Assembly: GCF_005844325.1 (NCBI RefSeq)
Contig: NZ_SPFY01000005.1
Span: 28,693 to 92,692, forward strand
Direction of reading: 5' to 3'
Source: Collinsella aerofaciens
GTDB taxonomy: Bacteria; Actinomycetota; Coriobacteriia; Coriobacteriales; Coriobacteriaceae
DNA length: 64,000 bases
A program made the translations under genes and the position numbers. The notes beneath the pieces were generated by a model. It was not told where the DNA came from. It did no database searches and was given only the letters and a program-made list of their open reading frames with translations. Within the stretch, counting starts at the first letter, position 1. Each line of letters starts with the position of its first letter. This document shows, one piece after another, positions 1 to 7,936 of the stretch.

Positions 1-384
1 AGCCGGCAACTTAATGACGGGCGCCCAGGTGAGGTAAGGCAGACTCTCGAGCTTCCAGCCCTTAATGGAGATGCCATCGGCAAGGAACGGCTTACGCTTG
101 GTGTCGTAAGGCGGACGCGCCAGGCCATCGGGCATGTCGGCCGGCAGTATCTCGCCGTCCTCGGTGACCGAATACCAGCCCAGCTTTTTATCGAACAGCA
201 CGCTGTCGCAAAAATCAGGCGCAAGGATGTGACCGGCAAGGCCGATCGTCACGCACTCCTCGCCCTTCCACTCAAAGCGGTAGATGGCGGTGTTGTACAC
301 CTTGTCCTTTTTGGGTTTGCCCGTGGACAGACGCTCGGCGATCTGACGCGCGGCGTCATTTTTCTCGGCGATGATGAGCTTCAA
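1..384 (-). CDS. topA: DNA topoisomerase I, archaeal-type, N-terminal part (truncated by window edge)
   Basis: Only the first 128 codons are in the window. The N-terminus reads LKLIIAEKNDAARQIAERLS, the Toprim start typical of archaeal-style topoisomerase I (LIxxEKxxAARxIA), an enzyme that relaxes supercoils through a tyrosine intermediate. The start is read as TTG at 384, with GGAG six bases upstream; no ATG fits better. It lies 54 bp behind hypB on the same strand and may be co-transcribed. The catalytic tyrosine and any zinc fingers are outside the window. A different Toprim protein is possible but less likely. Confidence 0.72.
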   Translation of the reverse strand, partial: MKLIIAEKNDAARQIAERLSTGKPKKDKVYNTAIYRFEWKGEECVTIGLAGHILAPDFCDSVLFDKKLGWYSVTEDGEILPADMPDGLARPPYDTKRKPFLADGISIKGWKLESLPYLTWAPVIKLPA

Positions 385-438
385 AAGAGGCTCCTATCTC
401 GTGTCTCTGCGGCTACGCCCGCCCGTATGGCGGCCGAT

Positions 439-1122
439 TTACGCCCTTGCTTGCTCGATCTGCCCGATGAGCCAATCGCACCAGGCATCCATGCCCTCGC
501 CCTTGCGCGCGCTCACGGCAAACCGCGGCGCCTGCGGATTGAGGTCATCGAGTGTCTTAGTATACCTATCCATGTCAAAATCGAAAGCCGGAGCCACGTC
601 AACCTTGTTGAGCAGCTGTGCGCCGGCGTGCTGGAAGATGCCCGGGTACTTGATAGGCTTGTCGTCGCCCTCGGGCACCGAGAGAATCATGATGGACAGG
701 TTCTCGCCCAGGTCAAAGTCGACCGGGCAGACCAGGTTGCCCACGTTTTCGATAAAGATGACGTCGATGTTCTCCAGACCGACGGCCTGGTCGAACGCGT
801 CAACGGCCTCCATGATCATGTTGCCCTCGAGGTGGCACAGGCCACCCGTGTTGATCTGGATGGCGGGCATGCCGGCTTCCTTCATGGTGATGGCGTCGAC
901 ATCCGAGGCAATATCGCCCTCGATGACGGCACAGCGCAGGCCAGCCTTGTCGCGCAGGCGCTCGTTGGTGCCCAGGATCGTGGTGGTCTTGCCCGAACCG
1001 GGGCTCGACAGCACATTGATCACATAGGTGTTTGTCTCTTTAAATCGCTGTCGCAGCTGATCTGCCAGGCGCTCGTTGCGCGACAGGATCGGCGACGCGA
1101 TATCAATCGTTTTCTCAGCCAT
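439..1122 (-). CDS. hypB: Hydrogenase nickel incorporation GTPase HypB
   Basis: 227-aa SIMIBI-class GTPase that works with HypA to deliver nickel to NiFe hydrogenase. Visible motifs are the P-loop GSGKTT at residues 42-47, the metal-binding Cys-His pair in GGLCHLEG, and NKVD for guanine recognition. The N-terminal CxxCGC nickel site and histidine-rich stretch of some HypB proteins are absent, so this is the short form. AAGGAG precedes the ATG. It lies just downstream of hypA in a Tat/Hyp cluster, consistent with making an exported hydrogenase. No hydrogenase structural gene is in the window. Confidence 0.95.
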   Translation of the reverse strand: MAEKTIDIASPILSRNERLADQLRQRFKETNTYVINVLSSPGSGKTTTILGTNERLRDKAGLRCAVIEGDIASDVDAITMKEAGMPAIQINTGGLCHLEGNMIMEAVDAFDQAVGLENIDVIFIENVGNLVCPVDFDLGENLSIMILSVPEGDDKPIKYPGIFQHAGAQLLNKVDVAPAFDFDMDRYTKTLDDLNPQAPRFAVSARKGEGMDAWCDWLIGQIEQARA

Positions 1123-1177
1123 ACTCAGCGCTCCTTACTTTTGCCCCTTTATACCCCGTCCCCAGGTGGCTGATGGG

Positions 1178-1534
1178 CTAATCGTCGGGGGTTTCGATTT
1201 CGATACTTGCGATGTCGAGTTCGCGGCCGTGCAGCAGGCGCACGTTGGCGCCGCCACATTGGGGACAGCGGCAATGGAAGCGATCGTGCTCAAAGACCTC
1301 CCCGCAGTCCAGACACTCGCTTTGTGGATGGACTTCCTCCACGGCAAGCTCGCAGCCTCGCGTGAGCGAGTCCTCATCGCGAAATGTCTCCCACGCAAAG
1401 TCGAGCGCCTCGCGCACAACTTCGGTCATATCCCCGATACGCAGCGTTACCAAAACGGCGCGCGAGGCCCCCGCCCCACGCGCCGCGCGAATCACTGTAT
1501 CGAGTATGCCGTTGACAATGCCAACCTCGTGCAT
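1178..1534 (-). CDS. hypA: Hydrogenase/urease nickel metallochaperone HypA
   Basis: 118 aa, the usual HypA length. It begins MHE, so His2 is available as the nickel ligand. The zinc site is seen as CxxC at 74/77 and CxxC at 90/93, with an extra Cys at 88. Partner of HypB in nickel insertion. GAGGAG lies upstream of the ATG, and the start nearly abuts the tatC stop at 1541, so tatA-tatC-hypA-hypB read as one transcription unit. Confidence 0.95.
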   Translation of the reverse strand: MHEVGIVNGILDTVIRAARGAGASRAVLVTLRIGDMTEVVREALDFAWETFRDEDSLTRGCELAVEEVHPQSECLDCGEVFEHDRFHCRCPQCGGANVRLLHGRELDIASIEIETPDD

Positions 1535-1540
1535 ACCGAT

Positions 1541-2332
1541 TTACTCCTCGTCGTCCTCATCGTCCGAGAACAGGTCCAGACGGCTCACAAACAAGCCCTC
1601 CTTGCCCTCGCGCGCGGTAATGACCACGCGGGCAATGGCGAGCGAAATCTCGTAGAGCGAGAGCAGGGCACCATACATGAGGCCCAGCGTAACGGGCGAG
1701 CCGTCGGGCGTAATCACAGCCGAGCCCACAAGCAGGCCCACGTACACGTAGCGCCAGGCGCCGCGGAAGGCCGCGTAGGACACGATGTGGAAGACGGACA
1801 GGTAGAAGATGATAAGCGGCAGCTCAAACGCCACGCCAAAGCCGATCATAAAGAGCAGCTCCATGTTGACGTAGTTCTCCAGGTCGGGCAGCGCCGTGGC
1901 GACGGCCGAGGTCTCGCCGATAAGCCACTCAAAGCCCGCCGGGATGATGATGAAATAGCAGAAGATGGCGCCCAGGAAGAACAGCACCGTCGAGGCGAGC
2001 ACCGTGGGCACGACCCATTTGCGCTCGTTGGGACGCAGTGCCGGCAGGAAAAATGCCAGAATCTGCCAGATGATCATGGGCGTGCACATGACCACGGCCA
2101 TCTTGATGGCCAGCGAGAAGCGCAGGCCAAAGCCGCCGAGCGTGGTGGTGATGTAGAACTTACCGTCCGGCACAAAGGAGCGGATGGGGTCTTCCAGGAT
2201 GTCGAGCACCACGGGCGTGGCGAAATACAGCACGATGGCGGCGGCAAACACCGACACGACCACGATAGTCAGGCGGCGACGGAGCTCTCCCAGGTGATCG
2301 AAGAGCGGCATGCGCGCAGGTCCGATAGGCAT
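1541..2332 (-). CDS. tatC: Sec-independent protein translocase TatC
   Basis: 263-aa polytopic membrane protein with six predicted transmembrane segments. The N-terminal cytoplasmic motif PLFDHLGELRRRL is the TatC signature that contacts twin-arginine signal peptides. It forms the receptor core of the Tat translocon that exports folded, cofactor-loaded proteins such as hydrogenase subunits. The start codon overlaps the tatA stop (TAATG), indicating translational coupling. The C-terminus is acidic (EDDEE). Confidence 0.95.
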   Translation of the reverse strand: MPIGPARMPLFDHLGELRRRLTIVVVSVFAAAIVLYFATPVVLDILEDPIRSFVPDGKFYITTTLGGFGLRFSLAIKMAVVMCTPMIIWQILAFFLPALRPNERKWVVPTVLASTVLFFLGAIFCYFIIIPAGFEWLIGETSAVATALPDLENYVNMELLFMIGFGVAFELPLIIFYLSVFHIVSYAAFRGAWRYVYVGLLVGSAVITPDGSPVTLGLMYGALLSLYEISLAIARVVITAREGKEGLFVSRLDLFSDDEDDEE

Positions 2333-2907
2333 TACTCATCGCCTCCCTTCGAGGCGTCGGCGGCAGCGGCGTCGTCCTCGGCCTCGAGCTCGCGGGCGAG
2401 CTGGTCGACGACGGCCTTGCGCTTGCGGGGACGACGGGCGTAGAGGTCGGCCGTCGTGGGCTCTACCGGCTCGGGCTCGGGCTCCGGTTCTGCAGCAGGC
2501 TCGGGCTCGACGACAGGCTCGGCGGCAGCGGCAGGCTCGGCCTCGGCGGGCTCGGCGCCCTCGCCCTCAGCAGCAGCCTCGCTCGCGGCCTTCTCGGCAG
2601 CAAGGCGGGCACGGCGCTCGGCAAAGGTCTCCTTCTTGGCGGGCGCTGCCGCCTCGGCGGCATCCTCGTCCGCATCGGAATCGTCATCGACGGCAGCCTT
2701 CTTGGGCTTGACCGGAGCCGAAGCGGCCTCACTCACCGGATCGATAATCTCGGACTGAACAACGGCCGTCATCTTTTCCTGCGTCTCGCGGAACTGACGG
2801 ATGGCACGGCCGATCGTGCGGCCCATCTGCGGGAGCTTATCCGGGCCAAACAGCAAAAAGCCGAAGACCACGATGATCGCGAGCTCACCCTCTCCAATAC
2901 CAAACAC
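2332..2907 (-). CDS. tatA: Sec-independent translocase TatA/TatB family protein with long acidic tail
   Basis: Read from GTG at 2907, with GGAGG five bases upstream; the frame stays open further upstream but without a ribosome site. The protein is 191 aa. A short N-terminal helix (GELAIIVVFGFLLFGPDKLP) is followed by the amphipathic helix typical of TatA/B, with the FGPDKLP hinge. The remaining 130 residues are a low-complexity Ala/Glu/Pro tail (repeated AEPE, PEPE) ending in a basic RPRKRK segment and an acidic end. The tail is much longer than in E. coli TatA (89 aa) and closer to TatB in length. Which role it plays cannot be decided here. Confidence 0.88.
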   Translation of the reverse strand: MFGIGEGELAIIVVFGFLLFGPDKLPQMGRTIGRAIRQFRETQEKMTAVVQSEIIDPVSEAASAPVKPKKAAVDDDSDADEDAAEAAAPAKKETFAERRARLAAEKAASEAAAEGEGAEPAEAEPAAAAEPVVEPEPAAEPEPEPEPVEPTTADLYARRPRKRKAVVDQLARELEAEDDAAAADASKGGDE

Positions 2908-3060
2908 ACATACCTCCAAGGCTCGATGTGAGTCGAGCCCGCACCGCGCCATTCGGCCGGAACTCGTCTATTCATTCGGTCAAGTATAGCGCCCGGACGC
3001 CAAAACGTCCGAGCGCATCACAAACATATGCCAAACGGCACGCCCTTTTGGGGGCAAAGA

Positions 3061-3375
3061 TTATGCAGCGGTGATCGAAATCTCCTGGTCGACACCCAAC
3101 AGCTGAACCACGCGCATTACCGGGGGCTGCACATTGGTGCAGCTAAAACGCTTGCCGTGGTCGACCGCGTGGTGCGCGGCGCCCACGAGCACGCCAATGC
3201 CCGTTGAATCGATGTAGCTCACCTGGGCAAAATCGAGCTCAACGGCCTCAGTGGGCTGCTCGAGCGCCAGGTCGATGGCATTGCGCAGGCTATCGGCGTT
3301 AGAGATGTCGATCTCGCCGGTTACCTTAATGGTGTAGAGCTCTGGCGTGGGGTTGGTGGAAATACCCAAATCCAT
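3061..3375 (-). CDS. STAS-domain anti-sigma factor antagonist
   Basis: 104-aa single STAS domain. YIDSTGIGVL holds the conserved phosphorylatable serine (Ser57) of the SpoIIAA/RsbV family, which binds a kinase anti-sigma factor when dephosphorylated. AAAGGAG precedes the ATG. No cognate anti-sigma kinase, phosphatase or sigma factor is adjacent: the next gene upstream is an aminotransferase. Partners are therefore unknown, and general stress or envelope signalling is only inferred. Confidence 0.88.
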   Translation of the reverse strand: MDLGISTNPTPELYTIKVTGEIDISNADSLRNAIDLALEQPTEAVELDFAQVSYIDSTGIGVLVGAAHHAVDHGKRFSCTNVQPPVMRVVQLLGVDQEISITAA

Positions 3376-3426
3376 GTATATGCTCCTTTACGTATCGAAG
3401 GTGCGGATAGTACGGGAAGCCGCGCG

Positions 3427-4731
3427 TTAGGCGCGCTCGGCACGCGCGAGCTCGGCAGCGACAAGCTTAACGGCCAGCACCAGCACATCGAGCGCGGCCT
3501 CCAGGTCCTCGACCGTGGGATAGCTCGGCGCGATGCGGATGTTGGTATCGCGCGGGTCCTTGCCATAGGGCCAGGTAGCACCGGCCGGCGTGAGCTTGAC
3601 GCCCAGGTCAGCACAAAGCGCAGCGACCTTTTGGGCCGAGCCCTCGGGACCATCAAAGCTCACAAAGTAGCCGCCGCGGGGATGCGTCCAAGTGGCGCAA
3701 CCCGTATCGCCCAGGACCTCGGTGAGCTTGCGCTCAACGGCCTCAAAGCGCGGGCGCAAGAACTCGGCGTGCTTTTTCATGTGCTCCCTGACCGCCTCGA
3801 TGGTGGGAAGGAAACGCACGTGGCGCAGCTGGTTGAGCTTGTCGGCGCTGATAAGGCCTGCCTTCAGGCGCTTGGAGAACTCGGCGATGACCGCGGGGCT
3901 CGCACCGATAAAGCCGATACCGGCGCCCGGGAAGGTGATCTTGGACGTCGAGGCGAAGGCCACCACGCGATCCTCGGTGCCCGCCGCGCGAGCGAGGTCG
4001 AAGATATTGGCGAGCTCGTCGGTCTCGTCGTACAGGTCGTGCACGCAGTAGGCGTTGTCCCAGAAGATGCGGAAATCGGGCGCGGCCGTGGGCATCTCGA
4101 CCAGGCGACGCACGGTGTCCTCGCTAAAGGTAATGCCCGTGGGGTTGGAATACTTGGGCACGCACCAGATACCCTTGATGGAGTCGTCGGCGGCAACCAG
4201 GCGCTCGACCTCGTCCATGTCGGGGCCGTTGTCGGTCATCGCGACGGGGACGTTCTCGATACCCAGATCGGCGGTGATGCCAAAGTGGCGGTCGTAGCCG
4301 GGAACGGGGCACAGGAACTTGACCTTCTTGCCGTCGTGCGCGGCCTCATAAGCCTCCCAGGGCTCGCTGCCGCACGAGCCGCAACGCCAGAACATACCGG
4401 CAATATCGTGCTCGATCAGCAAGCTCGACGAACCCAGCACGAGCGTCTGCTCGGCGGGGCAACCCAGGAACTCCCCCGCCAGCTTGCGTGCCGAGGGAAT
4501 GCCCTCAAAGCAGCCGTAGTTGGAGCAGTCGACATTGCCGTCGTGCAGATCGGCATCGGCATTGAGGATATCGAGCATGGGTCGAGAGATGTCCACCTGG
4601 GAGGGCGACGGCTTGCCGCGGGCCATGTCGAGCGCCAGGCCCTTGGCCTTGACCTCGGCGACCTCGGCTTTGAGCGCCTCGATGGCGGCATCGAGTTCGG
4701 TGGTTTCCATCTTCTGGTAGATCGTCTGCAT
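3427..4731 (-). CDS. PLP-dependent aminotransferase, aspartate aminotransferase Ic/alanine-rich subgroup
   Basis: 434-aa class I/II aminotransferase. PLP-site residues are visible: Asn in SNPTG (residue 196), Asp225 and Tyr228 in FWDNAYCVHD, and the Schiff-base lysine in STSKITFPGAG (K264). The insertion pattern and the C-terminal PSYPTVEDLEAALDVL resemble the putative aspartate aminotransferase family described by Pfam Asp_aminotransf. The likely reaction is aspartate/2-oxoglutarate transamination, but substrate is not certain. An alternative start (METTEL) lies seven codons in; the first ATG has AAAGG upstream. Confidence 0.85.
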   Translation of the reverse strand: MQTIYQKMETTELDAAIEALKAEVAEVKAKGLALDMARGKPSPSQVDISRPMLDILNADADLHDGNVDCSNYGCFEGIPSARKLAGEFLGCPAEQTLVLGSSSLLIEHDIAGMFWRCGSCGSEPWEAYEAAHDGKKVKFLCPVPGYDRHFGITADLGIENVPVAMTDNGPDMDEVERLVAADDSIKGIWCVPKYSNPTGITFSEDTVRRLVEMPTAAPDFRIFWDNAYCVHDLYDETDELANIFDLARAAGTEDRVVAFASTSKITFPGAGIGFIGASPAVIAEFSKRLKAGLISADKLNQLRHVRFLPTIEAVREHMKKHAEFLRPRFEAVERKLTEVLGDTGCATWTHPRGGYFVSFDGPEGSAQKVAALCADLGVKLTPAGATWPYGKDPRDTNIRIAPSYPTVEDLEAALDVLVLAVKLVAAELARAERA

Positions 4732-4880
4732 GGGTGCGACCTTTCACGAAGCGGTACGTTGCAATTCTTCTAAGTATAGACCGCCACCGTCGCAACGTTA
4801 TGAAGCCGTGATAGATTAAGTCCATCGCAATGAATTACGAATCGCCGCGCATGCCGGCATGAAGCGCCCAAGGAGGCACT

Positions 4881-5135
4881 ATGGAGTACGGATCGTTCCA
4901 GGCCGAGGAATTCGGCGACCTGCAGCGCCTGGTCGACGGACTGTTTTATGACCGCCGCGCCATCGACCGCCTGGATCTCATCGTGCAGGCCGAGATCTTG
5001 GACCTCGCGCCCGACCTCATGGAAATCGTCAACCTTTTGCCGCCCGGCTACTACGACCGCCAATCGCTTTGCGACCAGCTCAACTCCGCCTTGGCCGCCC
5101 ACGGCTGGGGCGCCGTCTACGGCACCGTGGAATAA
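4881..5135 (+). CDS. Small acidic conserved-type protein, 84 aa, function unknown
   Basis: 84 aa, acidic, rich in Leu, Asp and Tyr, with no membrane segment, signal peptide or cysteine cluster. It has an excellent ribosome site (AAGGAGG seven bases before ATG), so it is very likely translated. It is divergent from the aminotransferase and convergent with nhaA, separated by a REP-like repeat and a bidirectional hairpin. The helical pattern (DLQRLVDGLFYDRRAIDRLDLIV) suggests a small helical protein. I do not recognise the family. Confidence 0.75.
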   Translation: MEYGSFQAEEFGDLQRLVDGLFYDRRAIDRLDLIVQAEILDLAPDLMEIVNLLPPGYYDRQSLCDQLNSALAAHGWGAVYGTVE

Positions 5136-5138
5136 ACC

Positions 5139-5167
5139 TAGTCATTTAAGAACGTCCCCAATGACTA
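5139..5167. repeat. REP-like interspersed repeat, copy 1
   Basis: 29-bp unit beginning TAGTCATT and ending AATGACTA, so the ends are inverted repeats around a GAACGTCCCC core. Closely related units occur at 27178, 29367, 45271 and 45551. It follows the 84-aa gene and touches the next hairpin. Confidence 0.75.
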
Positions 5168-5204
5168 AAACGCCGCTTGTGACGGTGTTCACGGGCGGCG
5201 TTTT
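5167..5204. terminator. Bidirectional terminator between the 84-aa gene and nhaA
   Basis: AAAACGCCGC at 5167-5176 pairs with GCGGCGTTTT near 5195-5204, with further inner GTGA/TCAC pairing. Both strands show a short T run after the stem. It serves the convergent 84-aa gene (+) and nhaA (-). Confidence 0.75.
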
Positions 5205-5221
5205 CAAACTTGTTTGTGCTT

Positions 5222-6580
5222 TTACTCGTTCTTGGGCGCGGGGTGTTTGCAGACCACACTCATGTAGATCATGCCGAGCACGGCCGCGGTGACCGAACCG
5301 GCAAGAATGGCAGCCTTGGCGGCAAGAACCTCAAACTCGGCCGTCGGGAAAGCGAGGCCGCTGATGAGGATCGACATCGTAAAGCCGATGCCGCCCAGAA
5401 TGCCCACACCGGCGATCATGTGCCAGTTGACGTTGTGCGGCAGCTCGCAGGCCTTGAGCTTAACCAGGGCGAACGTCATGCCAAAGATGCCGATCGGCTT
5501 GCCCAGCAGCATGCCAAAGTACACGCCGAGCGTCACCGGGTCGGTGAGCAACGTGCTCATATCCACGCCCACCAGGCGAACCTGTGCGTTGACGAACGCG
5601 AAGATCGGCAGGATCACAAAGTTGACCGGCGTGGAAATCAGACGCTCCATGCGGATGAGCGGCGGGGTCACGCGGTGCATGACGCGCTCGACCTTAGTGG
5701 TCGAGACGGTAAAGTCATGCTGGCCCAGGATGTGCGCCTCGTCATCGTAGCGGTCGTCGAGCAACGGCAGGCATTCGCCCAGCCAATCGGTAAGGCTATC
5801 GAGCTTAACACCGCACTTGGCCGGAATGGTGAAGGCCAGGATGACGCCGGCGAGCGTGGCATGCACGCCGCTCTTGAACATGCAGAACCACAGCAGCAAG
5901 CCCAGCACCGAGTACGGGGCGAGGCGGTAGTGCTGCGTCTTGTTGAGCCACACGAGTGCGCAGGTCACAACCGCGGCGGCACCCAGCCAAAACGGATTGG
6001 GGCTCTGACCGTAGAAGATGGCGATGGCGGCGATAGAGATCAGGTCGTCGGCGATGGCGAGCGTCGAGAAGAACACGCGCACGCCGTTGGGCACGCGATT
6101 GCCCAAAAGCGACAGCACGCCCAGCGCAAAGGCAATATCGGTTGCCATGGGGATAGCCCAACCGTTGTGCGCGCCGGCATGGTTAAAGATGAGGTAGATG
6201 CACGCAGGAACGACGACGCCGCCCACGGCCGCCAGCATGGGAAGCATGGCCTGACGCGGGTTCTTGAGCTCGCCGACCGTCATCTCATACTTAAGCTCAA
6301 TGCCCACGAGCAAAAAGAAAATCGCCATGAGGAAGTCGTTGACGAAAAGCTCAACGGTGAGACCGGCCGTAAGGTTGCCCAGGCCCACATACAGCGGGGT
6401 CTCCAAAAAGTGATGGATGGCCTCGTAGGCATCGGTGTTGGCACAGATAACGGCGGCGATGGCAGCGATCACCATGACGGCGGCGGAAATCGTGCCATTC
6501 TCGGCAATGCGCCCCCAAATGTCGTGACGCTCAAAACGCTTGCGTTCACGAACGTTAAACAGCTGCTCGGGTGCTGCCAT
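5222..6580 (-). CDS. nhaA: Na+/H+ antiporter NhaA
   Basis: 452-aa membrane antiporter, longer than E. coli NhaA (388 aa) mainly through terminal extensions. The adjacent aspartates of the ion site are seen in LAIADDLISI, and GVHATLAGV and GIGFTMSILI are typical NhaA helices. It exchanges cytoplasmic Na+ or Li+ for protons and helps pH homeostasis. AAAGGAG precedes the ATG. It is transcribed alone, with a terminator at 5167-5204 and an ACGGGAA/TTCCCGT inverted repeat in its leader near 6598-6613. Confidence 0.95.
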   Translation of the reverse strand: MAAPEQLFNVRERKRFERHDIWGRIAENGTISAAVMVIAAIAAVICANTDAYEAIHHFLETPLYVGLGNLTAGLTVELFVNDFLMAIFFLLVGIELKYEMTVGELKNPRQAMLPMLAAVGGVVVPACIYLIFNHAGAHNGWAIPMATDIAFALGVLSLLGNRVPNGVRVFFSTLAIADDLISIAAIAIFYGQSPNPFWLGAAAVVTCALVWLNKTQHYRLAPYSVLGLLLWFCMFKSGVHATLAGVILAFTIPAKCGVKLDSLTDWLGECLPLLDDRYDDEAHILGQHDFTVSTTKVERVMHRVTPPLIRMERLISTPVNFVILPIFAFVNAQVRLVGVDMSTLLTDPVTLGVYFGMLLGKPIGIFGMTFALVKLKACELPHNVNWHMIAGVGILGGIGFTMSILISGLAFPTAEFEVLAAKAAILAGSVTAAVLGMIYMSVVCKHPAPKNE

Positions 6581-6847
6581 GGGCGGCTCCTTTCACGGGA
6601 AGGTTCCCGTCTTAAAAAAGCACGGCCCGCCCAGATGGCGGCGCCGCGCTCCGACGTATTACGCTTGCATCTAGCCTACCCTGCGCGACAAGCGCGCGAG
6701 CGCGGCCGAAAAGCGGAACCACAGGTTGAACATTATTTGCTCAACGGCACAGGAGCCCCTGTCCAAGAAAAGACGCGGCTCCATGCACAAAAAACGACCG
6801 GACCGCGGGGCTTCCGCGATCCGGTCGTGGCGTTTGGTCAACTAAAC
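6581..6847. other. Intergenic region: nhaA leader/promoter side and ppaC terminator
   Basis: No plausible gene in 267 bp. The nhaA-proximal part has a small inverted repeat near 6598-6613, and a possible minus-strand promoter (TTGTCG with a TAGATG-like -10 around 6670-6695). The distal end holds the pyrophosphatase terminator. No riboswitch recognised. Confidence 0.5.
6795..6827 (-). terminator. Rho-independent terminator of ppaC
   Basis: CGACCGGACCGCGG pairs with CCGCGATCCGGTCG around a short loop. On the minus strand the stem is followed by TTTTTT. It lies 21 bp past the ppaC stop. Confidence 0.9.
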
Positions 6848-7771
6848 CTAGCAGGCGGCCATGATGGGGGCAGCGACCTGCTTCTTACGGGAGAGGACGC
6901 CCGGCATCCAGACGCCGTCGTGCTCGTCGGCGATGCCCAGGCCCTTCTGAGCGGCCTCGGTCTCGCCCTCGAGCAGGACCTGCGAGCCCTCCTCCATGAT
7001 GTCGGTAATGCACAGGACAATGCCGTCGGCACCCTTCTCGGCGGCGTAGGCGCGCATGGCCTCGCGGATCTCGTCGATCATGCCGAGCGCACGGCTCTTG
7101 TCGACGGTCTCGTACTGGCCGATGAGCAGCTTCTTGCCGGCGGGCTCGAACATCTTGATGTCGTTGCCGACCATCTCGGCTGCGGTGAAGGAGCCGGACG
7201 GACGGGTAAGGAAGACCTCCATGCCAAACTTGACCGGATCGACGCCCACCTGCTCGCCGAGCTTAGCAGCGACGGCGCGGTCGACATCGGTGGTGGTGGG
7301 GCTCTTGAGCATGAGCGTGTCGGTCATCATGGCCGAGAGCAGCAGCTTGGCCTGGACGTCGGAAAGCTCAACGCCGAGCACGTCGGCGAGCTTAGTGACG
7401 ATGGTGCAGCTGGAGCCCCAGGGCAGGCAGATGTAGTGCAGCGGGCCGGCGGTCTCGAAGTCGCCGATGCGATGATGGTCGACGACGCCAAAGACCGTGG
7501 CGTCCTTAAGGCCGGCGACGGACTGGGCGGACTCGTTGTGGTCGGTGAGAACGACGAGCTGGCCGGCCTCGACGGACTCGATCACGCGGGGCTCGGCGAT
7601 GCCGGCGTCGGCGAGCAGCTTGGCGGACTCAGCCGGAAGCTGACCAAGGGCGCAGGCCTCGTAGGTGTTGCCAGCATACTCAACCTGATTGAGCAGCTGG
7701 GACAGGACGACGGCGCTCATGATGGCGTCGTTATCGGGGTTCTGGTGACCAAAGACAAGAACGTTTGCCAT
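6848..7771 (-). CDS. ppaC: Manganese-dependent (family II) inorganic pyrophosphatase
   Basis: 307-aa DHH-family phosphoesterase. Metal ligands appear in FGHQNPDNDAI (His, Asp, Asp), in LTDHNE and in the DHH motif VVDHHRIGD. The C-terminal DHHA2 domain ends in WMPGVLSRKKQVAAPI, with the SRKKQ substrate-binding motif. It hydrolyses pyrophosphate to phosphate in the cytoplasm, pulling biosynthetic reactions forward. GGAGG precedes the ATG. Monocistronic, with its own strong terminator. No CBS regulatory domains. Confidence 0.96.
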   Translation of the reverse strand: MANVLVFGHQNPDNDAIMSAVVLSQLLNQVEYAGNTYEACALGQLPAESAKLLADAGIAEPRVIESVEAGQLVVLTDHNESAQSVAGLKDATVFGVVDHHRIGDFETAGPLHYICLPWGSSCTIVTKLADVLGVELSDVQAKLLLSAMMTDTLMLKSPTTTDVDRAVAAKLGEQVGVDPVKFGMEVFLTRPSGSFTAAEMVGNDIKMFEPAGKKLLIGQYETVDKSRALGMIDEIREAMRAYAAEKGADGIVLCITDIMEEGSQVLLEGETEAAQKGLGIADEHDGVWMPGVLSRKKQVAAPIMAAC

Positions 7772-7886
7772 GGATATCCTCCACTTGATATGTGTACTTG
7801 GACGTAGCTATGGTAGCACGCTGGCGCCGAGCCTTCTGAGACGGAAGGGCCGCGGCACAATTTGGGGCAAGTGCCGGGGCGAAGTC

Positions 7887-7935
7887 TGCCCCCTTGCACT
7901 ATGTTGGCGCAAACTAACCTGTCCCCCTTGCACCA
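7887..7935. repeat. REP-like repeat remnant with paired CCCCCTTGCAC words
   Basis: Two copies of CCCCCTTGCAC, separated by a GCGCAAACTAACCTGT stretch, lie between ppaC and the glucokinase stop. The words match those at 18165-18227 and 45551-45603 (GTGCAA, AACCTG, CCCCCTTGCAC), so this is a member of the same interspersed family. Confidence 0.55.
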
Positions 7936-7936
7936 G

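Noticed and set aside
5210..7807. 865-codon plus-strand open frame across nhaA and ppaC
   Set aside because: Antisense to two clear genes; the frame is open only because of high GC3 in the real genes. Composition (His/Arg/Gly-rich) is not protein-like.
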